DNA from: Desulfobacteraceae bacterium
Lineage (GTDB): Bacteria; Desulfobacterota; Desulfobacteria; Desulfobacterales; RPRI01
Assembly: GCA_011391695.1 (NCBI GenBank)
Contig: JAABQB010000018.1
Coordinates: forward strand, 1 to 53,643
Length of the DNA stretch: 53,643 nt
Direction: 5' to 3'
The notes under the pieces were generated by a model. It searched no databases, had not been told where the DNA came from, and saw nothing but the letters and a program-made list of their open reading frames with translations. Shown in pieces: positions 36,453 to 44,287 of the stretch (positions are counted from its first letter, which is position 1; every line of letters starts with the position of its first letter). The position numbers and the translations under genes were made by a program.

Positions 36453-37565
36453 ATGGAAGAGTTGTTCAAAGGAGTTCTGGGTTTTCAATACGAGCATTTT
36501 ATAATGTTTATAGTTGCGGCTATTCTGATTTATCTTGCAATAGCCAAGGAATATGAGCCGATGCTGCTCCTGCCGATAGGTTTTGGGGCCATAATGGCGA
36601 ATATTCCGTTCTCATCGGCCATCGGCCATGATGGATTTTTGACTGTTCTGTATGGCTTCGGGATTAAAACAGAACTCTTTCCAATCCTTATTTTTATTGC
36701 AGTCGGGGCAATGATTGATTTTTCGCCGCTTTTGCAAAACCCATCCCTACTTTTTTTCGGGGCCGCGGCCCAGTTCGGGATTTTTACAACAATGATGGTG
36801 GCGCTGTTTATGGGGTATGACCTCAAGGAGGCCGCTTCAATCGGGATCATAGGCGCTGCTGACGGGCCTACATCAATTTATGTGGCATCAAAATTTGCCG
36901 AAAATCTGCTGGCGCCGATTACAGTCGCAGCCTACTCCTACATGTCTCTTGTTCCCATTATCCAGCCTCCGGTTATCCGGTTGCTGACAACCCGGAAGGA
37001 GCGGCTGATCAGGATGCAGTATAAGGAAACCAAGGTTCCCGTTCAGGTCAGGATACTGTTTCCAATCGTAATCACGATTACGGCAGGCATCGTAGCCCCC
37101 ATCGGGGTTGCCCTTGTCGGCGCCCTGATGTTTGGCAATCTGGTCAGGGAATGCGGAGTCCTCTCCCGCCTGTCCAGTACGGCTCAGAACGAACTGGCAA
37201 ACCTTGTGACCCTTTTGCTGGGCATTACCATTGGCTCCACTATGGAGGCTTCAAGATTTGTCCGCCTGGATACCATGATGATCATGGGTATGGGACTGGT
37301 GGCATTTATTTTTGATACTGCCGGGGGTGTCTTATTTGCCAAATTCATCAATCTGTTTCAAAAAGTCAAAATCAATCCTATGGTGGGCGCGGCCGGCATT
37401 TCGGCGTTTCCCATGTCTGCACGGGTTGTTAACAAGATGGCGCTGAAAGAAGACCCGACAAATTATATTCTGATGCAGTCCGTAGGCGCTAATGTGGCCG
37501 GACAGCTGGGTTCGATCGTAGCCGGGGGGTTGTTGCTAGCTATAGTGCCGGCGCTTTTGAAATGA
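36453..37565 (+). CDS. Na+-translocating decarboxylase beta subunit (OadB/MmdB/GcdB family)
   Basis: The 370-residue polytopic protein is the sodium-pumping carboxybiotin decarboxylase. Carboxybiotin on the carrier is decarboxylated while Na+ is exported. Conserved parts: GAMIDFSPLLQNPSLLFFGA, GIIGAADGPTSIYVASKFAE with the key Asp, AYSYMSLVPIIQPPVIRLLT, GNLVRECGVLSRLS, and KINPMVGAAGISAFPMSARV followed by GANVAGQLGSIVAGG. Length matches the family (about 370-375). Sequence does not tell oxaloacetate, methylmalonyl-CoA and glutaconyl-CoA types apart; the carboxyltransferase next door decides for a CoA type. It begins 37 bases after the dehydrogenase with GGAGG before the ATG. Confidence 0.94.
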   Translation: MEELFKGVLGFQYEHFIMFIVAAILIYLAIAKEYEPMLLLPIGFGAIMANIPFSSAIGHDGFLTVLYGFGIKTELFPILIFIAVGAMIDFSPLLQNPSLLFFGAAAQFGIFTTMMVALFMGYDLKEAASIGIIGAADGPTSIYVASKFAENLLAPITVAAYSYMSLVPIIQPPVIRLLTTRKERLIRMQYKETKVPVQVRILFPIVITITAGIVAPIGVALVGALMFGNLVRECGVLSRLSSTAQNELANLVTLLLGITIGSTMEASRFVRLDTMMIMGMGLVAFIFDTAGGVLFAKFINLFQKVKINPMVGAAGISAFPMSARVVNKMALKEDPTNYILMQSVGANVAGQLGSIVAGGLLLAIVPALLK

Positions 37566-37607
37566 TGACTATGTATAAATATATGGCAAGATAAAGGAAT
37601 AAGGAAT

Positions 37608-37760
37608 ATGGATAACAATATGATATCGCTTGGATTGCAGGCATCACTTTACGGCCTCGCAGGCGTTTTTTTTGTGCTGATTCTATTTTATGTAATGACC
37701 AAGGGAATGATGGTTTTCTTTGAAAACCGGCAGAAAAATTCTCCCAGCAAAAATCAGTAA
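37608..37760 (+). CDS. Small single-span membrane subunit of the Na+-decarboxylase (OadG-like)
   Basis: The 50-residue protein, MDNNMISLGLQASLYGLAGV followed by FFVLILFYVMTKGMMVFFEN, has one central transmembrane helix and a short polar tail (RQKNSPSKNQ). AAGGAAT lies just upstream of ATG 37608. Size, position between the beta subunit and carboxyltransferase, and the helix-plus-charged-tail design match the N-terminal part of OadG/MmdD subunits, which hold the decarboxylase complex together. The Pro/Ala linker and soluble tail of OadG are absent; a separate gene at 39361 may supply them. Confidence 0.75.
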   Translation: MDNNMISLGLQASLYGLAGVFFVLILFYVMTKGMMVFFENRQKNSPSKNQ

Positions 37761-37792
37761 TCAATATCTTGAGGGATAATAAGGAGATCAGA

Positions 37793-39343
37793 ATGGAATC
37801 ATCAGAATTGCTTGAAAAGTTGCGGCAAAAACAGATTCAGGCACTTGCGGGAGGGGGAGAAGATAAAATACAGAAACAGCATGAAGGCGGTAAATTAACC
37901 GCCCGCGAGCGAATTGCCAGGCTTCTGGATATAGATTCATTCATGGAGATCGATCGGTTCAAGGTCCATCGCTGCACCGATTTTGGAATGGCAGATCAGA
38001 AAATTCCCGGGGACGGAGTTATTACCGGCCATGGCATGATTCATGGCCGGCAGGTGTTTGTGTTTGCTCAGGATTTTACTGTTTTTGGAGGATCGCTTTC
38101 CCTGGCTCATTCTGAAAAAATCTGCAAGATAATGAACACGGCTATGAAAACAGGCGTGCCTGTTATCGGTCTTTGTGATTCCGGCGGCGCCAGAATTCAG
38201 GAAGGGGTTATGAGCCTTGCAGGATACGCCGACATTTTTCTTTTAAACGTGATGGCTTCAGGCGTGATTCCCCAGATAACCGCAATCATGGGGCCTTCGG
38301 CAGGCGGCGCTGTTTACAGCCCGGCGCTGACAGACTGGATATTTATGGTAGAAAAAACCAGCCATATGTTCATTACCGGTCCGGAAGTCATAAAAGCGGT
38401 TACCCGTGAAGTAGTCAGCAAGGAAGATTTAGGCGGCGCGATGGCACATAATTCTAAAAGCGGTGTGGCCCATTTTTCAGCCGCCGATGACTCAGCCTGC
38501 CTGGATATGATCAGGGAGCTGATGAGTTTTCTTCCCCGGAACAACATGGAAGATCCTCCGCGTATTACACCATCTGATGATCCCGGGAGGCGTGACGAAT
38601 CCTTAAGAGAGATTGTTCCCGCTGACCCTAACAAACCCTATGACATCAGGGATATTGTCCGGCCCTGTATGGATGACAGGTATTTTTTTGAAGTGCATCA
38701 GCATTGGGCCCGAAATATTGTGGTTGGATTCGGGAGACTGGATGGAATGCCTGTCGGTGTCGTAGCCAATCAACCTAATGTCATGGCCGGATGTCTGGAT
38801 ATTGACGCATCGATAAAAGGCGCCCGGTTCGTCAGGTTTTGTGACGCGTTCAACATACCTTTGATCGTATATGAAGATGTTCCGGGATTTCTTCCCGGTT
38901 CGCATCAGGAGCATGGCGGCATTATAAAACATGGCGCAAAGCTGATCTACGCTTTTTGCGAGGCGACTGTGCCCCGGATTACCGTGATCACCCGTAAAGC
39001 TTACGGCGGAGCTTATATTGTAATGAATTCCAAACATATCCGCGGCGATGTCAACTTATCCTTTCCGGGCGCTGAGATCGCTGTGATGGGTGCCGATGGC
39101 GCGGTAAACATCATTTCCCGCAGGGAAATAAAAGCAGCATCCGATCAAGAGGCTGAACGAAAACGTCTGATCGAAGATTACCGGGATAAATTCTCTAATC
39201 CGTACAAAGCGGCTGAACTGGGGTATATTGATGATGTCATTGATCCGGCAGATACCCGGATGCAACTGATTCAATACTTAAGAATGCTCAGAAACAAACG
39301 GGATGTGAACCCTGCGAAAAAACACGGGAACATACCCCTATAG
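37793..39343 (+). CDS. Acyl-CoA carboxyltransferase subunit (MmdA/PccB-like)
   Basis: The 516-residue crotonase-fold carboxyltransferase moves a carboxyl group from an acyl-CoA to biotin (or the reverse). Two half-domains are seen (about 1-250 and 260-510). Motifs are GGKLTARERIARLLD, GDSGGARIQEG-like (CDSGGARIQEGVMSLAGY), MGPSAGGAVYSPALTDWIFM, TGPEVIKAVTREVVSKEDLG, GGAYIVMNSKHIRGD and the second oxyanion region around VYEDVPGFLPGSHQEHGGII. ATG 37793 follows AAGGAG by seven bases; a TTG start eight codons upstream is rejected. It resembles methylmalonyl-CoA decarboxylase alpha; malonyl- or other CoA substrates are possible. No biotin carboxylase gene is nearby. Confidence 0.93.
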   Translation: MESSELLEKLRQKQIQALAGGGEDKIQKQHEGGKLTARERIARLLDIDSFMEIDRFKVHRCTDFGMADQKIPGDGVITGHGMIHGRQVFVFAQDFTVFGGSLSLAHSEKICKIMNTAMKTGVPVIGLCDSGGARIQEGVMSLAGYADIFLLNVMASGVIPQITAIMGPSAGGAVYSPALTDWIFMVEKTSHMFITGPEVIKAVTREVVSKEDLGGAMAHNSKSGVAHFSAADDSACLDMIRELMSFLPRNNMEDPPRITPSDDPGRRDESLREIVPADPNKPYDIRDIVRPCMDDRYFFEVHQHWARNIVVGFGRLDGMPVGVVANQPNVMAGCLDIDASIKGARFVRFCDAFNIPLIVYEDVPGFLPGSHQEHGGIIKHGAKLIYAFCEATVPRITVITRKAYGGAYIVMNSKHIRGDVNLSFPGAEIAVMGADGAVNIISRREIKAASDQEAERKRLIEDYRDKFSNPYKAAELGYIDDVIDPADTRMQLIQYLRMLRNKRDVNPAKKHGNIPL

Positions 39344-39360
39344 AGAGGAAGCTGATATAA

Positions 39361-39771
39361 ATGTCCCTGGATCAACTTTTTGAAAATATCAAAAATATCT
39401 TTCAAGGGCGCGGGCAGCTGCACGTTGCACAACCGTTTCCTATTGTTCAAACAGAAAAAATAGAGACATGGCCAGATCCTGATATGGATACTGTTGCAGC
39501 TATTGCCGCGGCTCTTCACTTATCCGGTAAGACAGAATCAGCGAAAAATATGGATTCGGATCTTGCTGCGGCCATTTCCACGGCCCTTCATTTGCATTTA
39601 ACCGGCGCCAGTGCAGCGTATGGAAGTGATAATAAGATCTATACGCTCTCCTCCTGGAATCAATATGGCCGGGAACAGATTCAAAACGCACGTTTTCAGA
39701 TATTTAACAGGCCTGTATCATCTGAAAAGAGTATTATGATTCTAAGGCGTTATGATTATAAAAAGAGATAA
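39361..39771 (+). CDS. Small soluble decarboxylase-associated protein with duplicated AAIxxALHL motif
   Basis: The 136-residue protein has no membrane segment. It contains MDTVAAIAAALHL (about residues 41-53) and a second version, DLAAAISTALHLHL (about 67-80), then SSWNQYGREQIQNARF, reminiscent of the C-terminal VAAIAAAIxxY...SxWKxAGR tail of OadG/MmdD and of the MmdE subunit that contacts the beta subunit. I therefore infer a delta/epsilon-like scaffold role. It starts 17 bases after the carboxyltransferase and lies before the biotin carrier, the position of mmdD/mmdE in Veillonella. The motif duplication is unusual. Confidence 0.65.
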   Translation: MSLDQLFENIKNIFQGRGQLHVAQPFPIVQTEKIETWPDPDMDTVAAIAAALHLSGKTESAKNMDSDLAAAISTALHLHLTGASAAYGSDNKIYTLSSWNQYGREQIQNARFQIFNRPVSSEKSIMILRRYDYKKR

Positions 39772-39806
39772 ATACATTTTTTAAATAATATATATAAGGA
39801 TATCTA

Positions 39807-40268
39807 ATGAAATATCAGCTTGAAATTAATCAAAAAAATTTTGATGTTACTATCGGAAGTGTTTCAGGAAACATGGCCCGGGTATTAGTTAACGGGGAGC
39901 CCTACGATGTAAGGATCGGAAAGTCACCGGATCGACTCATGGTGGTTGACCAGCCGGCAACAACCCAAACGTCGCATGTTCAGACAGAGCCGGTCCAGGC
40001 GCCGGAAGCAGCTCCGGTTATCCCAATCTTGAGCCCGGCCGCAGGCCCTGTTGAAGGCAAACCCATCCTGGCGCCTATCCCGGGGCTGATTCTTGATATA
40101 AAAGTATCGGTCGGAGAGATGGTAACCGCCGGTCAGTCAGTAGCGATTATTGAAGCCATGAAAATGGAAAACAGTATAGCTGCGCATGTGTCCGGCAAAG
40201 TTCTGGATATCCGGGTCCAAAAAGGCTCTCAAGTCTCGACCAGCGAAGTAATTATGATTATTGGATAG
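39807..40268 (+). CDS. Biotin carboxyl carrier protein of the Na+-decarboxylase
   Basis: The 153-residue carrier shuttles the carboxyl group between the carboxyltransferase and the membrane beta subunit. The C-terminal biotinyl domain (about residues 85-153) contains the canonical IIEAMKMEN, with K119 as the biotin site, and APIPGLILDIKVSVGEMVTA. The N-terminal part (about 1-45) is a small beta domain, and a Pro/Ala/Gln-rich flexible linker (about 50-84, VQAPEAAPVIPILSPAAG) joins the two. It ends the island and converges with PBP1A, with eight bases between stops. Confidence 0.95.
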   Translation: MKYQLEINQKNFDVTIGSVSGNMARVLVNGEPYDVRIGKSPDRLMVVDQPATTQTSHVQTEPVQAPEAAPVIPILSPAAGPVEGKPILAPIPGLILDIKVSVGEMVTAGQSVAIIEAMKMENSIAAHVSGKVLDIRVQKGSQVSTSEVIMIIG

Positions 40269-40276
40269 GGAAAAAG

Positions 40277-42646
40277 CTATAGGACTGATTTAAAAAAATC
40301 TTCTGTTTCAGTTAAAGAACCGGGCTTATGGGTGGATCTTACCGGAGAAGTTCCCTCTTTAAAACATTCAAGAATTGTCTTTTTTGACTCAGGGATGGCA
40401 AGGAGGCCGGTTTCGGCGTCAATTTCTGCATATTCGATTCCTTCTTCCGGCACCGGAAAATCTCTTGCAGGCTTATTCTCTAAAGCCTGCTGCATAAAAT
40501 CAAACCATATAGGGCCGGCAGCAACTGCTCCTGTTTCCGATCTTCCAAGAGAAATCAATTCATCGGAACCGACCCATACTCCTGTTATATAGTCAGGTGT
40601 ATAGCCTATGAACCATGCATCGTAAGTATCGTTGGTTGTGCCTGTTTTCCCGGCAACAGGCCGGTTGAGCGCGAGCATTCGCTGGCCGGTTCCGTATTTA
40701 ACTACACTTTCTAGAAGACTGGTCATTATATAGGCGGTATTTTTTTCAATTACCTGTTCGATTGAAGGCTTTTCTTCTTCAAGAATATTTCCTTTCCTGT
40801 CGACAACCTTGCTGATAAATACCGGCTTAACGAGACTGCCCTGGTTTGCAAAAACGGAATAAGCCCCGACAAGCTCAAGCAGAGATACTCCGGAAGAGCC
40901 AAGAGCTATTGACAGGTTTCTGTCTAAATTAGAGGTAATGCCGAGCTTTCTTGCATAATCTATTACATATTCAACCCCGATATCTCTTAATATTTTGATA
41001 GTTACGATGTTGCGGGAATGCGCGAGGGCATCACGTAGAAGCGTGGGCCCGTAAAAAGTATCCTTGTAATTTTTTGGTTTCCAGGCCTCATCAGTTCCGG
41101 AATTTTCAAAAACAATCGGAGAATCAATTATAACGCTTGACGGAGTATATCCTTTATCCAAAGCTGCCGAATAAATTATTGGTTTGAAAGCTGAACCGGG
41201 CTGCCGTTTGGACTGGATTGCTCTGTTAAACTGGTTTTTTGCAAAATCTCGTCCCCCGACCATTGCCTTAACATGACCGGTCCCGGCTTCAATGCATAGA
41301 ATTGCAGATTCAACTTTTGGCTCCTGGTCAAGGGACAACGTCCATAACTCTTTATGTTTTTTATCTTTGATTCTGCTTATTGTCTTAACGAGAATCAGAT
41401 CGCCGACTCTTAAAGGTTCACCGGAATCCTGTTTTTGCGCCCACCGCATTTCCTCCGAATTGATGAGTCCATATGCGTTTCCAATACGTACCCAAACGGG
41501 ATTGCCCTTGCCATTCACTGAAGTTACAATACCGTCTATTGTCATACCTTCTTCTAAAGGCTTTTCATTCAGCTTTTTTGCAATCTCATTTGAAACAGGG
41601 TCCATTTCACCGGGCTTAAGGTGTTTTACAGGGCCCCTGTAACCCTGGCGTCTGTCAAGTTCATACAATCCCTTTTCCAATGCCTTGTGGGCTGATATCT
41701 GCATATCATAATTTGCTGTTGTATGGATTTTAAGCCCGCCATAAAGGAGCTCCGGCCCATATTTTTGTTCGATATAACGCCTTATATGTTCAGAGAAATG
41801 AGGCGCTACTTCCATAAACAGATTTTGTTTGGATGTCAGTTCAATCTTTGCATTTATTGCTTGATCATGCTGAGCTTTTGTTATGTATTTTTCTTCGAGC
41901 ATGCGGTTTAAAACGTATATCTGGCGTTGCCTGGCTTTTTCAATATTTTTAAAAGGAGAATACCTCGTTGGGGCCTGAGGCAATCCGGCAAGAATGGCAC
42001 ACTCGGAAAGGCTCAAATCTCCGACAGATTTTCCGAAGTATTTCAACGAAGCGGCTTCAACTCCGTAAGCTCCGTGGCCGAGATAAATCTGGTTTAAATA
42101 TAAAAAGAGTATTTCATCTTTAGAAAAGGCTTTATCTATCTTGTAAGCAAGTATTGCTTCCTTGAATTTTCTTCTGAAACTTTTTTCAGGCGTCAGAAGA
42201 AAAGATTTGGTTACCTGCTGTGTAATGGTGCTGCCTCCCTGGACAATTGCACCTGCCTCAACATTTTTAACAACAGCCCTGATTATGCTCAGAATGTCTA
42301 TACCTTTATGCTTATAAAATCTCGAATCCTCGGCGGAAAGGAAGGCGTCTTTCAGCATGGGAGGGATTTTGGACAAGGGAACTATTTTCCTGTATTCTTT
42401 ATAAAATTCAGCGATTATTCTATTATCATCCGAATATACGGTAGTAACTATTGGCGGATTGTAATCGGAAAGCGATGATATCTTGGGGATTTCCCAGGTT
42501 AGATGCAAATAAATGCCAAGCATTGTAAGAAATATTAACAGGGCTGAAAACAGTGTTGCCCAGGCAGCCCATCTGGATATTTTACTCCGATCGTGCCTGG
42601 CACGGGTTTTCAGAATCTTTGAAACCCGCTTTCTTTTTGATATCAT
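40277..42646 (-). CDS. mrcA: Penicillin-binding protein 1A (bifunctional transglycosylase/transpeptidase)
   Basis: The 789-residue class A PBP polymerises and crosslinks peptidoglycan. A basic cytoplasmic tail and one helix (about residues 27-48) precede the GT51 domain (about 60-240; AEDSRFYKHKGID with the catalytic Glu, QGGSTITQQVTK, LYLNQIYLGHGAYGVEAAS) and the OB-like and transpeptidase domains. Transpeptidase motifs are SxxK in QPGSAFKPIIYSAALDKG, SxN in AHSRN, and KTG in VAGKTGTTNDTYDAWFIGYT. Length and order are normal for PBP1A of proteobacteria. GGAG precedes the ATG by eleven bases. It stands alone on the minus strand. Confidence 0.95.
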   Translation of the reverse strand: MISKRKRVSKILKTRARHDRSKISRWAAWATLFSALLIFLTMLGIYLHLTWEIPKISSLSDYNPPIVTTVYSDDNRIIAEFYKEYRKIVPLSKIPPMLKDAFLSAEDSRFYKHKGIDILSIIRAVVKNVEAGAIVQGGSTITQQVTKSFLLTPEKSFRRKFKEAILAYKIDKAFSKDEILFLYLNQIYLGHGAYGVEAASLKYFGKSVGDLSLSECAILAGLPQAPTRYSPFKNIEKARQRQIYVLNRMLEEKYITKAQHDQAINAKIELTSKQNLFMEVAPHFSEHIRRYIEQKYGPELLYGGLKIHTTANYDMQISAHKALEKGLYELDRRQGYRGPVKHLKPGEMDPVSNEIAKKLNEKPLEEGMTIDGIVTSVNGKGNPVWVRIGNAYGLINSEEMRWAQKQDSGEPLRVGDLILVKTISRIKDKKHKELWTLSLDQEPKVESAILCIEAGTGHVKAMVGGRDFAKNQFNRAIQSKRQPGSAFKPIIYSAALDKGYTPSSVIIDSPIVFENSGTDEAWKPKNYKDTFYGPTLLRDALAHSRNIVTIKILRDIGVEYVIDYARKLGITSNLDRNLSIALGSSGVSLLELVGAYSVFANQGSLVKPVFISKVVDRKGNILEEEKPSIEQVIEKNTAYIMTSLLESVVKYGTGQRMLALNRPVAGKTGTTNDTYDAWFIGYTPDYITGVWVGSDELISLGRSETGAVAAGPIWFDFMQQALENKPARDFPVPEEGIEYAEIDAETGLLAIPESKKTILECFKEGTSPVRSTHKPGSLTETEDFFKSVL

Positions 42647-42686
42647 GTTAAAGAAACTCCATAAAATATGACAATAATCATTTTGA

Positions 42687-42815
42687 TGGACTCGTAAAAA
42701 CTATATTTTCTCACAAAGGCACTAAGAACACGAAGAATTAAATTCATTTAATATTAATATGTTAACTTTGTGATCTTTGTGGCTTGGTGTGAGATCCCGA
42801 CTTATTACAAGTCCA
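42687..42815. repeat. Long imperfect inverted repeat (MITE-like)
   Basis: The two ends TGGACTCGTAA (42687-42697) and, in reverse complement, TGGACTTGTAA (from 42815 backwards) form terminal inverted repeats. Inside, TCTCACAAAGGCAC (42709-42722) faces GTGTGAGA (42787-42794), and the ACTTTGTGATCTTTGTGG stretch (42764-42781) faces the left arm CACAAAGGCACTAAGAACAC. The whole could fold into a long hairpin. No protein is encoded, which fits a non-autonomous or purely structural intergenic repeat. Confidence 0.65.
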
Positions 42816-42916
42816 TTAATTTTCTTGATACCGCAATATAAAAAACTAATTTTTTAGCTATCAAACAATCAACCTTTAAGCAAGTTTATGATTTTTGAAA
42901 TATAAGAGATGTTTTT

Positions 42917-42952
42917 CCCCTTGAATCCTTGACCCCTTGACCCCTTGAATCC
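42917..42952. repeat. 8-bp tandem repeat, four units
   Basis: The units CCCCTTGA, ATCCTTGA, CCCCTTGA and CCCCTTGA, then ATCC, run head to tail. In another phase the unit is CCTTGAAT or CCTTGACC, the same family as the array at 19885. It has no visible coding role. Confidence 0.8.
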
Positions 42953-43032
42953 TCCTATGCTAAAAAAGAATTTGACTTAAACAGATTTAATGTATAAATT
43001 CAAGAAGTTTAAATATTAAAAGGTGTATCAAA

Positions 43033-43413
43033 ATGATTAGTCTGAACTTTAATAAAATACAAGGTCTTGTTCCTGCAATTGTTCAGGATTTTGAAACAGG
43101 TGAAGTATTAATGCTTGCTTTCATGAATCAGGATGCATGGGAAGCGACTCTTGCAACTGGAAAAGCGACATATTACAGCCGGAGCCGCCAAAAACTCTGG
43201 GTTAAAGGCGAAACTTCGGGTAATTTCCAGTTAGTGAAGGAAATACTGGTTGATTGTGATGAAGACACGGTTCTTTTAAAAATTGAGCAAAAAGGCGGCG
43301 CGGCCTGCCATACGGGCCATCAAAGTTGTTTTTACAGAAAAGTTGAAAATGATGGTTCGGTTAAAAACATTGGAAAGCTGATATTTGATCCACGGGAGGT
43401 GTATAATAAATGA
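43033..43413 (+). CDS. hisI: Phosphoribosyl-AMP cyclohydrolase
   Basis: HisI opens the purine ring of PR-AMP in the third step of histidine synthesis. The 126-residue single-domain enzyme has [38 protein letters not shown], the Zn/Mg ligands in [20 protein letters not shown], and [12 protein letters not shown]. It lacks the PR-ATP pyrophosphatase (HisE) domain. It overlaps hisG by four bases (ATGA). Other his genes are not in this window, so the pathway is scattered. Confidence 0.97.
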   Translation: MISLNFNKIQGLVPAIVQDFETGEVLMLAFMNQDAWEATLATGKATYYSRSRQKLWVKGETSGNFQLVKEILVDCDEDTVLLKIEQKGGAACHTGHQSCFYRKVENDGSVKNIGKLIFDPREVYNK

Positions 43414-44285
43414 GTGATAAATTAAAACTGGGCATTCCGAAGGGAAGCCTTGAAAGCGCGACCATTGCTCTTTTCAAACGTTCAGGATGGACAATAAATG
43501 TGAATGGAAGAAGCTATTTCCCAGAAATAAATGATGACGATGTTGAGTGCGCAATATGCAGGGCCCAGGAAATGTCCAGATATGTTGAGAACGGGACTCT
43601 CGATGCAGGGCTTACAGGGAAAGACTGGATAGCGGAAAACGGATCTGATGTTCATGTTGTTTCGGATCTTGTATATTCAAAAGTAAGCGCAAGGCCTGCA
43701 AGATGGGTTCTTGCCGTTGCCTATGATTCTCCTGTTAAAAAGCTCGAGGATCTTGAAGGGAAAAAAATTACAACCGAACTTGTCGAATATACAAAAAGAT
43801 ATTTCAAAGAGAGGAACATTAATGTCTCGGTTGAGTTTTCATGGGGGGCAACAGAGGCGAAAGTTGTTTCCGGGCTGGCTGATGCAATTGTGGAGGTTAC
43901 AGAAACAGGGAGCACGATAAAAGCCCACGGGCTTCGTATTATTCATGAGCTTATGCAGACTAATACCCGGCTTATCGCGAATCATGAATCCTGGGAAAAC
44001 AGTAAAAAACGCAATAAAATAGAGCAAATAGCCCTGCTGCTTAAGGGAGCGCTCCTTGCGGAGAAGCTTGTCGGGCTCAAAATGAATGTCCCGGAAACAA
44101 GCCTCGAAAAGATTGTATCGCTCCTTCCGAGTTTGAATGCCCCAACAGTCTCACCTCTTTACCAGTCAAAATGGTATTCTGTTGAGACAGTGGCCGGTTC
44201 GGATATTATTCGTGATCTTATACCCGAGCTTCTGAAGAATGGAGCGGAGGGAATAATTGAGTATCCTCTAAACAAGGTCGTATAA
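43410..44285 (+). CDS. hisG: ATP phosphoribosyltransferase (long form)
   Basis: HisG condenses ATP with PRPP in the first, feedback-regulated step of histidine synthesis. The 291-residue length and C-terminal ACT-like domain (about 220-290) mark the long HisG_L form, which needs no HisZ. Motifs are [34 protein letters not shown], and the PRPP site [18 protein letters not shown]. It is coupled to hisI by a four-base overlap and is followed two bases later by an aminotransferase. Confidence 0.96.
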   Translation: MSDKLKLGIPKGSLESATIALFKRSGWTINVNGRSYFPEINDDDVECAICRAQEMSRYVENGTLDAGLTGKDWIAENGSDVHVVSDLVYSKVSARPARWVLAVAYDSPVKKLEDLEGKKITTELVEYTKRYFKERNINVSVEFSWGATEAKVVSGLADAIVEVTETGSTIKAHGLRIIHELMQTNTRLIANHESWENSKKRNKIEQIALLLKGALLAEKLVGLKMNVPETSLEKIVSLLPSLNAPTVSPLYQSKWYSVETVAGSDIIRDLIPELLKNGAEGIIEYPLNKVV

Positions 44286-44287
44286 AA

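Larger units (their letters stand above)
42647..43032. other. Gene-free 386-bp region with two repeats
   Basis: The region between divergent PBP1A and hisI contains the 129-bp inverted-repeat element (42687-42815) and the octamer array (42917-42952). The remaining AT-rich stretch before hisI (42961-43032) should hold its promoter. AAAAGGTG lies before the hisI ATG. No gene was seen. Confidence 0.6.

Noticed and set aside
32314-40268. Reading the island as an acyl-CoA carboxylase
   Set aside because: A carboxylase needs biotin carboxylase, which is absent, while the Na+-pump beta subunit is present.
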